This document shows positions 1-5,879 of a DNA stretch of 6,204 nucleotides, one piece after another. The stretch comes from an uncultured cyanobacterium. Its GTDB lineage: Bacteria > Cyanobacteriota > Cyanobacteriia > Pseudanabaenales > Pseudanabaenaceae. The first letter of the stretch is position 1; every line of letters starts with the position of its first letter. Both the position numbers and the translations under genes were made by a program. The stretch is from positions 1 to 6,204 of the forward strand of contig CAIJEA010000539.1 of assembly GCA_903819605.1 (NCBI GenBank), written 5' to 3'. Under the pieces are notes generated by a model. The model was given only the letters and a program-made list of their open reading frames with translations, was not told the DNA's origin and ran no database searches.

Positions 1-111
1 ATGCTGCCATTTTGCCTTACGAACAATTCGATACCAATCATCTAAAGCAACTCTGGAGTCACCATAGCGCCGACCAAACTCAAGCAGCGCTTTTCTCGAA
101 ATAACGTGCAT
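1..111 (-). CDS. higB: HigB-type toxin (mRNA interferase), N-terminal part, cut by window edge
   Basis: This open frame begins with an ATG at 111-109 and runs for 37 codons without a stop to base 1. It starts MHVISRKALLEFGRRYGD and continues with ALDDWYRIVRKAKW. The pattern (M-x-V/I-I-S-K/R-K-x-L, then W-Y-x-x-V-x-K-A-x-W) is what I know from the HigB/RelE-like toxin family of about 100 residues (COG4680 / HigB_toxin), ribosome-dependent mRNA interferases usually followed by a HigA helix-turn-helix antitoxin. A Shine-Dalgarno AGGA lies at 119-116, four bases before the ATG, and no other start codon precedes it in frame. The catalytic C-terminal part and any antitoxin gene lie beyond the left edge, so intactness cannot be judged. 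The promoter and operator are at 283-311, about 170 bases upstream. Family assignment is fairly sure; the antitoxin is inferred. Confidence 0.82.
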   Translation of the reverse strand, partial: MHVISRKALLEFGRRYGDSRVALDDWYRIVRKAKWQH

Positions 112-167
112 TTTTTCCTGCCATTCTGTTTCATATGGGTTTCTTGATTGCTCCTTCTTGATTTAGT

Positions 168-253
168 TGATTAATTTGTTTTAGTTGGTTTAGCTTACTT
201 AGCTGATTAATTTGTTTTAGTTGGTTTAGCTTACTTAGCTGATTAATTTGTTT
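168..253. repeat. 36-bp tandem repeat, 2.4 copies, in the higB leader
   Basis: Two identical adjacent 36-bp units lie at 168-203 and 204-239, each beginning TGATTAATTTGTTTTAG. The first 14 bases of a third copy follow at 240-253 before the match fails at 254. The two 18-bp halves of a unit match each other at about 10 of 18 positions, which hints at an older shorter unit. There are no spacers, so this is not a CRISPR array. The array lies between the promoter at 283-311 and the toxin start at 111, so it should be transcribed as part of the toxin 5' leader. On the minus strand the unit is 12 codons without a stop. Confidence 0.95.
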
Positions 254-282
254 GGTTATGCAAGATGCAATCAATCTCCAAT

Positions 283-311
283 ATTATGTTCTCAAAACGA
301 GAACTTGTCAA
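283..311 (-). promoter_or_regulatory. Sigma-70-type promoter of the higB operon
   Basis: Read on the minus strand, TTGACA (311-306) is followed after exactly 17 bases by CATAAT (288-283). That is a perfect -35 box and a five-of-six -10 box. Transcription would begin near base 276 and run leftwards through the tandem repeat to the toxin at 111. This is the best promoter match in the window, and it lies 62 bases past the ddl stop codon. Confidence 0.72.
288..304. promoter_or_regulatory. Inverted-repeat operator inside the higB promoter
   Basis: GTTCTC (288-293) and GAGAAC (299-304) form a perfect 6-bp inverted repeat around a 5-bp centre. It fills the spacer between the -35 and -10 boxes. A dimeric repressor bound there would block RNA polymerase. 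In HigBA-type systems the antitoxin represses its own promoter through palindromes, so HigA is the natural candidate, but that is inference because the antitoxin gene is outside the window. Confidence 0.6.
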
Positions 312-372
312 GAGGGTTTTATTGATTCGTAATTTATGAATAACACATATCTCTCGCCGCACATTCCAATCT

Positions 373-1440
373 CTAAATATGTCGCTCAAGTGCCAACGCT
401 ACAAGCCGATCGCATAGCTCTACAAAAGGAATACCAGAGTACTCCCACAATTTTGGATACATACTTAGTGAGGTGAATCCAGGGAAAGTATTGATTTCAT
501 TGATTAAAACTGTTCCTGTTGCTTCCACATAAAAGAAGTCAACTCTGGCTAAACCTGAACCAGCTACAGTTTGAAAGGCTTTTACCGCCATTGACTGCAC
601 TGCTTGAGTTACATTGTCAGGCAATTGACTAGGAATAATTAAATCTGCCTTACCTGCGGTATATTTAGTTTCGTAATCGTAGAAATCGCTAGTGAAAGTG
701 ATTTCACCGATCGCGGAGGCTTGGGGCTGCTCATTACCGAGAACAGCACATTCAATTTCGCGAGCAGTTACACCTTGTTCGATGATAATTCGAGGATCGT
801 AGCTAGTAGCGCTAGCGATCGCATTTTTTAACTGTTGGCGATCGCGTACTTTGGAAATACCAACCGATGATCCAAGATTAGATGGCTTCACAAAACAGGG
901 ATAGCCAAGTGTTGCTTCAATATGTTCGCCCCATGCTTGCTCATCCTGTTGCCATTGCCAACGATTTAGCGCCACATATTTGACTTGAGGTAATCCCGCA
1001 TTTGCAAAAATCGCTTTCATTGCGATCTTATCCATGCCTACCGATGAGGCAAGAACTCCATTACCAACATAGGGCTTGTGCATCAATTGCAATAGTCCCT
1101 GCACTGTGCCATCTTCACCATTCGGTCCATGCAAAACTGGGAACCAGAGATCGATTTGCTGTACTTCTGTAGGCAAGAAAAAAGCTGCTTCGGTTAAGAG
1201 TTCTGAATCCTGTAAACTCTTACCAGAATCTAAAACTAATTGCGATACAACAGGGCTGCGCCATGTGCCATCACGTTGAATGTAAAAGGGTTGAACTTTG
1301 TAACGAGAGTTTTGACTGAGAGCTGAAGCGATCGCCCTAGCCGATGTAATTGATACATCATGTTCGCCCGACTGACCACCAAATAACAAGCCGACATAAA
1401 GAGGAGATTTTACCTTCAAATCTATCGCTACACCTGTCAT
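373..1440 (-). CDS. ddl: D-alanine--D-alanine ligase
   Basis: This ATP-grasp enzyme joins two D-alanines in the cytoplasm to make the dipeptide that MurF adds to the peptidoglycan precursor. The 355-residue product has the usual family length. Visible landmarks are FGGQSGEHDVS (20-30, with the substrate-binding Glu26), HGPNGEDG (104-111), the ATP-binding KPSNLGSSVG (185-194), the omega-loop FYDYETKY (253-260), ARVDFF with Arg299 (298-303), and the metal-binding INEINTFPGFT (Glu315, Asn317). The Lys259-Tyr260 pair matches the D-Ala-D-Ala ligases of the E. coli DdlB type and argues against a VanA-like D-lactate specificity. The ATG start fits: GAGGG lies about ten bases upstream and the N-terminal strand is complete. 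The gene lies 85 bp downstream of dnaE-N on the same strand and may be co-transcribed. No convincing terminator follows it. Confidence 0.96.
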   Translation of the reverse strand: MTGVAIDLKVKSPLYVGLLFGGQSGEHDVSITSARAIASALSQNSRYKVQPFYIQRDGTWRSPVVSQLVLDSGKSLQDSELLTEAAFFLPTEVQQIDLWFPVLHGPNGEDGTVQGLLQLMHKPYVGNGVLASSVGMDKIAMKAIFANAGLPQVKYVALNRWQWQQDEQAWGEHIEATLGYPCFVKPSNLGSSVGISKVRDRQQLKNAIASATSYDPRIIIEQGVTAREIECAVLGNEQPQASAIGEITFTSDFYDYETKYTAGKADLIIPSQLPDNVTQAVQSMAVKAFQTVAGSGLARVDFFYVEATGTVLINEINTFPGFTSLSMYPKLWEYSGIPFVELCDRLVALALERHI

Positions 1441-1525
1441 CAGTAAACACCCTCGTCAATCTGACGTTAAAATTTAAGTATTGACTACTTTACATTAAAG
1501 TCATGACATTGTTTTTTGATTATGG
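1441..1525. other. Spacer between dnaE-N and ddl with short inverted repeats
   Basis: This 85-bp gap holds two small perfect inverted repeats, CGTCA-ATC-TGACG (1454-1466) and CTTTA-CAT-TAAAG (1488-1500), and a CATGACATT (1502-1510) that also occurs upstream of dnaE-N. On the minus strand TGACTT and TACTTA are about 17 bases apart and could be a poor promoter for ddl. I see no hairpin plus T-tract that would end dnaE-N transcription. There is no continuation of intein or polymerase coding sequence. Confidence 0.35.
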
Positions 1526-4132
1526 CTAAAGCGTCTGACCTGCGTTTAGAATGGCTAGATCTAACCCGTTTTCAAAAATTTCATCGATCGCAAGCATCTC
1601 ACCATCAGTAGTCATAAACTTATGATCCTTAGTCGCTCTAATGCGATCTCCATTTTCCAGCTCATATTCAAAGACTTCTTGATTTCCGAGATCGTGCCAC
1701 TGTGCGATCGGCTGCGTATAAACAAATCCATTCTCATCTACGCTATAAACCTGACATTCAATTTGATGCTCCACGATTTTACCAATGGGCATCAGACCAT
1801 ATTCTACAGTTCGTACCAGAGTGTCGTAACTGAGACAATATTCCGCAAAAATCACCATCTGATCGAATAGGTCATTAGAAATCTCTGACCGAATGCCATT
1901 TTTAGCACAACCATCAAGGAAAATAGAACGTTGTTTTTCCATTTCTTCAGGCTTCTTTTTCCCCATCGCTCGACGCAACAAATCCGCAGCACCAAGGGAA
2001 TATCCAGCCAAATCCTGCGCCATTTTCATGATCTGCTCTTGGTAACAGAGGACTCCATAGGTATTATTCAGAATTGGCTCTAAGGTATGGTGCTGATACT
2101 CGATCGCCTCTCGACCATGCTTACGATTAATGAACTTCGGAATTAAACCAGCATCCAATGGACCTGGGCGATAGAGTGCAAGAATCGAAGAAATATCTTC
2201 AATATTGGAAGGCTTGAGATCTTTGACGATCTGTTTCATGCCTGAAGATTCTAATTGGAAGACACCCTCAAGATCTCCTTTTTCCAAAAGCTTATAGGTT
2301 TTTTGATTTGCCTCTGTGGACATATCGGGGGCGATCGCATCAATATGAAAATTCGGATCTTGATTGTTGCGAATTAGTTTACTCGTATGCTCAATCGTCG
2401 TGAGATTTCTCAGTCCTAAGAAGTCCATTTTCAATAGACCCAGAGACTCTAAATCCTCCATCGTATATTGCGTCACCACCTGACCTTCATTGCTGCGTTG
2501 TAATGGCACGACCTCATCCAATGGGAATGGCGAAATCACCACACCTGCTGCATGAACACCTGAACTTTTGTTCACACCCTCAATTCGCATTGCCATGTCC
2601 AGCCATTCAAATACTTTCGCATCATTTTTGTAGCGATCGCGAAATTCTGGTGCGGGAGACTCTTCTGAAATCATTACCTTCAACTTAGCAGGTTTGCCTC
2701 GCGAAACAGGAATCATTTTCGCCATTTTGTCGGCTTCGCTGTAGGACACATCTAGCACTCGTCCCACGTCTTTGAGAACAGCCTTAGAAGTCAAACGGTT
2801 AAAGGTAACGATCTGCGCGACCCGCTCCTGTCCATAGCGTTGTGTCACATAATCAATTAATTCGCCACGATGATCGATGCAGAAGTCGGTATCGATATCA
2901 GGCATCGACTTTCGTTCGGGATTGAGAAATCTTTCAAAGAGAAGTCCGTGGTGGATCGGGTCAATGTTGGTAATGCCGAGAGAATAGGCAACTAACGAAC
3001 CTGCCGCACTACCTCGCCCAGGTCCCACGGGAATATGCTTGTCTCTGGCATATTTGATGTAGTCCCAAACTACTAGAAAGTAAGTCGCAAAGCCCATTTG
3101 CATGATGATGCCTAGCTCAAACCGCAAGCGATCTTGATACTCCGCGGAAATTTCGGCATGGGTTTTGGTATTAAATCTTTGCAGCAAGCCCTGCCATGTT
3201 ACTTCTTCAAAATAGGTGTCGGCGGTATGTCCTTCAGGAATGGGATAATCGGCGGCACGAGGATCACGCATGAGGTCGTAGGGCTTGACTTTAGCCGCAG
3301 CATGGAGCGTATTCGCAAGCGCTTCTTCGATCACATCATCTTCCAAATGATCGCGAAATAGCCGCTTCATTTCATCATAGGATTTGAAGTATTCCATGCC
3401 ACTATAACGGAGTCGCTTCTCATCGGAAATTAGTTTTCCTGTTTGAATACAGAGCAATGCGTCATGAGCTTCCACATCCATGCAAGAGGTAAAGTGAGAG
3501 TCGTTCGTGGCAATGACCCTAATATTCAATTCTTTGGCAATTTTGCAAATCTCTACATTCACAACTCGATCTTCAGGATATCCATGATCTTGAATTTCCA
3601 GATAATAATCATCACCAAAATGTTCTTTATACCAAGCCGCTACTTCCCGCGCCAATTTCGGATCGCCATTCATGATTGCTTGGGGAACTTCTCCAGCCAA
3701 ACAGCCTGAAGTCAGCATCAAACCTTCTTTATATTGGAGTAAATAATCTTTGTTAATGCAAGGACGGGCAAAAATGCCTTTGCCTTGGTAGCCTTGCAAA
3801 TGAGAAATTGTGGTGAGCTTAACCAGATTGCGATAACCCTGTGTATCCTTAGCAAGAACGCATTGGTGATATTTTCTCTTTTTGTCTTCTCTCTTATATT
3901 GAATAGTGATGTCACCATTCAATACATACATCTCATTACCAATGATCGGCTTGATTCCTTTAGATTTGCAGACCTTGATGAGTTCGATCGCCCCATACAT
4001 CACCCCATGATCGGTTAAGGCGATCGCAGGCATCCCCAGTTCGACGGCACGATTGACCATATCAGGGATTTGGCTTGCCCCATCGAGCAAACTATATTCG
4101 GTATGAACGTGCAGCCCAACAAATCCAGTCAT
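1526..4132 (-). CDS. dnaE-N: DNA polymerase III alpha subunit, N-terminal half with split-intein N (DnaE-N)
   Basis: The 868-residue product is the N-terminal part of the replicative polymerase. Residues 1-765 are polymerase and 766-868 are the intein half. A PHP domain opens the protein (HVHTEYSLLDG at 8-18, TDHG 40-43, NDSHF 210-214). The palm follows with GPGRGSAAGSL (370-380), PDIDTDF (411-417; catalytic Asp412 and Asp414) and KMDFLGLRN (568-576; third Asp570). The RPGPLD (655-660) and LLRRAMGKKKPEEM (718-731) blocks come next. The polymerase sequence stops at ...FAEY, the known cyanobacterial split point, well short of a full alpha subunit of about 1,160 residues. The thumb-proximal end, the clamp-binding region and the OB domain must come from a separate dnaE-C, absent here. 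The ATG start gives the normal N terminus (MTGFVGLHVH). No good Shine-Dalgarno precedes it, and a candidate promoter lies only about ten bases upstream of the start. Confidence 0.97.
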   Translation of the reverse strand: MTGFVGLHVHTEYSLLDGASQIPDMVNRAVELGMPAIALTDHGVMYGAIELIKVCKSKGIKPIIGNEMYVLNGDITIQYKREDKKRKYHQCVLAKDTQGYRNLVKLTTISHLQGYQGKGIFARPCINKDYLLQYKEGLMLTSGCLAGEVPQAIMNGDPKLAREVAAWYKEHFGDDYYLEIQDHGYPEDRVVNVEICKIAKELNIRVIATNDSHFTSCMDVEAHDALLCIQTGKLISDEKRLRYSGMEYFKSYDEMKRLFRDHLEDDVIEEALANTLHAAAKVKPYDLMRDPRAADYPIPEGHTADTYFEEVTWQGLLQRFNTKTHAEISAEYQDRLRFELGIIMQMGFATYFLVVWDYIKYARDKHIPVGPGRGSAAGSLVAYSLGITNIDPIHHGLLFERFLNPERKSMPDIDTDFCIDHRGELIDYVTQRYGQERVAQIVTFNRLTSKAVLKDVGRVLDVSYSEADKMAKMIPVSRGKPAKLKVMISEESPAPEFRDRYKNDAKVFEWLDMAMRIEGVNKSSGVHAAGVVISPFPLDEVVPLQRSNEGQVVTQYTMEDLESLGLLKMDFLGLRNLTTIEHTSKLIRNNQDPNFHIDAIAPDMSTEANQKTYKLLEKGDLEGVFQLESSGMKQIVKDLKPSNIEDISSILALYRPGPLDAGLIPKFINRKHGREAIEYQHHTLEPILNNTYGVLCYQEQIMKMAQDLAGYSLGAADLLRRAMGKKKPEEMEKQRSIFLDGCAKNGIRSEISNDLFDQMVIFAEYCLSYDTLVRTVEYGLMPIGKIVEHQIECQVYSVDENGFVYTQPIAQWHDLGNQEVFEYELENGDRIRATKDHKFMTTDGEMLAIDEIFENGLDLAILNAGQTL
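1529..1837 (-). other. Split DnaE intein, N-terminal half (IntN)
   Basis: The last 103 codons of dnaE-N encode the N-half of the naturally split cyanobacterial DnaE intein. It binds its C-half, encoded with dnaE-C, excises itself and joins the two polymerase parts by a peptide bond. The junction is FAEY|CLSYD: Cys1 (codon 1837-1835) is the splicing nucleophile. The block B motif T69-K-D-H72 is present in RATKDHKF, along with VEYGLMPIGKIV and YTQPIAQWHD. There is no homing endonuclease domain. Compared with the well-studied Npu and Ssp DnaE inteins as I remember them, it has Npu-like Phe56, Lys70, Met75 and Met81 but an Ssp-like Glu59. The stretch after Cys1 reads DTLVRT where ETEILT or DTEILT is usual. 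The half ends NAGQTL and stop. Confidence 0.96.
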
Positions 4133-4148
4133 AGCGATCTACTAATCA

Positions 4149-4176
4149 ATTCTAAACAGCAACTTTAACATGACAT
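4149..4176 (-). promoter_or_regulatory. Candidate promoter of dnaE-N
   Basis: On the minus strand ATGTCA (4176-4171) is followed after 16 bases by TAGAAT (4154-4149), with four and five of six consensus matches. Transcription would start near 4142, leaving a leader of only about ten bases before the ATG at 4132. That would agree with the absence of a ribosome binding site there. The match is modest and may be chance in AT-rich spacer DNA. Confidence 0.35.
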
Positions 4177-4184
4177 TCATGACA
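4169..4184. repeat. CATGACA direct repeat upstream of dnaE-N
   Basis: CATGACA occurs at 4169-4175 and again at 4178-4184, separated by TT. The second copy lies just upstream of the candidate -35 box and the first overlaps it. The 9-mer CATGACATT at 4169-4177 also occurs once in the spacer before ddl (1502-1510). It could be a protein binding site; no function is shown. Confidence 0.4.
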
Positions 4185-4211
4185 CTAAGTTAATGAGCTT
4201 AAGCCTGTTTT

Positions 4212-4241
4212 TTCACGTAGAAAGATCGAGATAGATACAAT
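4212..4241 (+). promoter_or_regulatory. Candidate promoter of the transporter gene
   Basis: TTCACG (4212-4217) is followed after 18 bases by TACAAT (4236-4241), matching the consensus boxes at four and five of six positions. Transcription would begin near 4248, about 40 bases before the proposed start codon. This is the best plus-strand candidate in the divergent spacer, but it is not strong. Confidence 0.38.
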
Positions 4242-4288
4242 TTTCTGGATTGAGACTAAAATATACAGAGATTAAAGTTTCTTAATAT

Positions 4289-5776
4289 TTGGGCAATCGT
4301 ATCGTGCTAATCCAATCAGACTGGCTCAAAAGCTTACGAGGGCGCTCGTTTGACCTAGAGTTAGGGGCGATCGCAGTTATTTATTTTGTGCAAGGTGCAA
4401 TGGCAATCTCGCAGCTTGCCGTAAGTTTCTTCCTTAAGGATGACTTAGGGCTTAGCCCTGCGGAAGTTGCCTCTATGGTTGGCATTACGATGCTACCTTG
4501 GACGGTCAAGCCCTTATACGGTCTGATTTCTGACGGATTTCCTGTGTTTGGCTATCGTCGCCGCCCTTACCTACTGCTATCCAGTGTCTTGGGGATTTTT
4601 GCATGGGTAAGCATGAGTTTATGGGTTGCAACTCCTTTTTGGGCGATCGCAATGATTGCGACGGGTTCGTTGTCACTTGCCTTCTCTGATGCGATTACCG
4701 ATGCCCTGATTGTCCAACGTGCAAGATTAGAACCAGAGGGTGACGCAGGTTCACTACAGTCCTTTAGCTGGATTGCTTCATCTATTGGCGCGATTATCTC
4801 AGCATACTTAAGCGGCTATTTATTAGAACATTTCGGCGCGAAATTTGTTTTTGAAATTACGGCAATTTTGCCTCTCTTGGTGGGGATTTCTGCCTTTGCG
4901 ATCGCCGATCCACCCATGTCCACAATTTTTATTGTTGCCCCCAATCCTGCCAATAATTCGGCTGATGGTTCAACACCAGTGAAACCAGAAAACTTATCCC
5001 GAAATTCTCAGGTGTGGATGTCGTTGAAATGGAACTTTAGCCAATTACGCCAAGCCTTTACCAATAAAGCCATTTGGCTACCTGCTGCCTTCTTGTTTTG
5101 TTGGCAGGCATCACCGAGTGCCGATACTGCTTTTTTCTATTTCACAACCAATGAATTGAAATTTAATCCCGAATTTCTTGGGACAATTCGATTTTTTGCT
5201 AGTTGGGCAGGATTACTTGGTATATGGCTATTTCAGCGCTTTTTTAGAGGTGTACCAACCCGCAAGATTTTCTTTTGGACGACAATTATTTCGACCTTGT
5301 TGGGACTAACTAGCCTACTGCTAGTTACCCATGCCAACCGATCGCTAGGCATCGACGATCGCTGGTTTAGCCTCGGTGACAACTTGATTTTGACTGTTGC
5401 GGGTCGTATAGCCTTTATGCCTGTTTTAGTATTAGCAGCAAGGCTATGTCCTGAAGGGATTGAAGCAACATTATTTGCTTTATTAATGTCGGTGTTGAAT
5501 ATTTCAGCGCTATGTTCTTTTCAATTAGGAGCAGGTTTAACTTATCTGTTGGGCGTTACCGAATCTAATTTTGATAACCTGTGGTTATTGGTTTTAATTG
5601 CCAATCTGACCAGTCTTTTGCCACTGCCACTTTTAAAGTGGTTGCCTGATGAAAAAAATGGCAATAATGCCAATAAAGACATGTTAACTACCCAACCTGT
5701 TTTAAATGAATCGACAAATATTGAGATAAATGGATTAAGCGATCGCCCCGAAGTAATTTTGCAAGAGAAACTATAA
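4289..5776 (+). CDS. Folate-biopterin transporter family (BT1/MFS-like) membrane protein
   Basis: This hydrophobic 495-residue protein has about twelve predicted membrane segments (roughly 25-48, 56-78, 92-112, 115-140, 155-178, 186-208, 258-280, 295-315, 327-346, 365-385, 390-415, 430-449), with a long polar loop at 210-255 and a polar tail after 452. Family-like blocks are YFVQGAMAISQLAVSFFLKD (32-51), MLPWTVKPLYGLISDGFP (68-85), FSDAITDALIV (132-142) and CPEGIEATLFALLMS (387-401). They point to the folate-biopterin transporter family, whose cyanobacterial member Slr0642 moves folates; the substrate here is inferred. The frame opens with TTG at 4289, and GTG at 4304 is an equal alternative. 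Neither has a clear Shine-Dalgarno, and the first in-frame ATG (codon 37) would destroy the first membrane segment. The gene is divergent from dnaE-N and is followed by a long hairpin. Confidence 0.88.
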   Translation: MGNRIVLIQSDWLKSLRGRSFDLELGAIAVIYFVQGAMAISQLAVSFFLKDDLGLSPAEVASMVGITMLPWTVKPLYGLISDGFPVFGYRRRPYLLLSSVLGIFAWVSMSLWVATPFWAIAMIATGSLSLAFSDAITDALIVQRARLEPEGDAGSLQSFSWIASSIGAIISAYLSGYLLEHFGAKFVFEITAILPLLVGISAFAIADPPMSTIFIVAPNPANNSADGSTPVKPENLSRNSQVWMSLKWNFSQLRQAFTNKAIWLPAAFLFCWQASPSADTAFFYFTTNELKFNPEFLGTIRFFASWAGLLGIWLFQRFFRGVPTRKIFFWTTIISTLLGLTSLLLVTHANRSLGIDDRWFSLGDNLILTVAGRIAFMPVLVLAARLCPEGIEATLFALLMSVLNISALCSFQLGAGLTYLLGVTESNFDNLWLLVLIANLTSLLPLPLLKWLPDEKNGNNANKDMLTTQPVLNESTNIEINGLSDRPEVILQEKL

Positions 5777-5789
5777 GGATTCTGATTTT

Positions 5790-5848
5790 AATAAAGAACC
5801 AGATTTTTTTGTCGCGGCGGAGAAGCGAAAAAAATTTGGTTCTTTATT
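5790..5848. repeat. Long hairpin (possible terminator or MITE-like repeat)
   Basis: Bases 5790-5810 pair with 5828-5848 over 21 bp, with 20 Watson-Crick pairs and one G-U wobble (5802 with 5836). The 17-base loop is GTCGCGGCGGAGAAGCG, whose ends (CGC 5813-5815, GCG 5825-5827) can add three pairs. The stem is AT-rich with an inner T7/A7 run, and the GC sits in the loop, unlike a textbook terminator. However, TTTT follows at 5847-5850, 14 bases after the transporter stop, so it could still end that transcript. Its near-perfect symmetry and contrasting loop composition also fit a small dispersed palindromic element. Confidence 0.85.
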
Positions 5849-5879
5849 TTAATGTGCGTCCCTAAGCTATAAAGAGTTT

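Noticed and set aside
168..253. 36-bp repeat length suggesting a CRISPR array
   Set aside because: The units abut directly with no spacers, and there are no nearby cas genes; it is a simple tandem duplication.
325..341. Quasi-palindrome ATTCGTAATTTATGAAT as a ddl terminator
   Set aside because: With a realistic loop only about four base pairs remain on the minus-strand RNA, and no T-tract follows in the direction of ddl transcription.
1076..1279. Open frame on the plus strand inside ddl
   Set aside because: It lies antisense to a well-conserved gene, and its product shows cysteine- and serine-rich sequence with no family resemblance.
1622..1870. Open frame on the plus strand opposite the intein
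   Set aside because: It is antisense to the conserved IntN and polymerase coding sequence, with no ribosome binding site or recognisable protein.
3443..4018. Several open frames on both strands over the PHP-encoding part of dnaE-N
   Set aside because: They overlap a strongly conserved coding region in other frames and resemble no known protein.
4197..4204. GCTTAAGC palindrome followed by a T run in the divergent spacer
   Set aside because: A perfect 8-bp palindrome without a loop cannot form a hairpin terminator, and no gene ends there; an operator role has no further support.
5868..5873. TATAAA as a -10 box for the VOC gene
   Set aside because: It is so close to the ATG at 5880 that transcription would start at or after the start codon, and no matching -35 box lies at the right distance.
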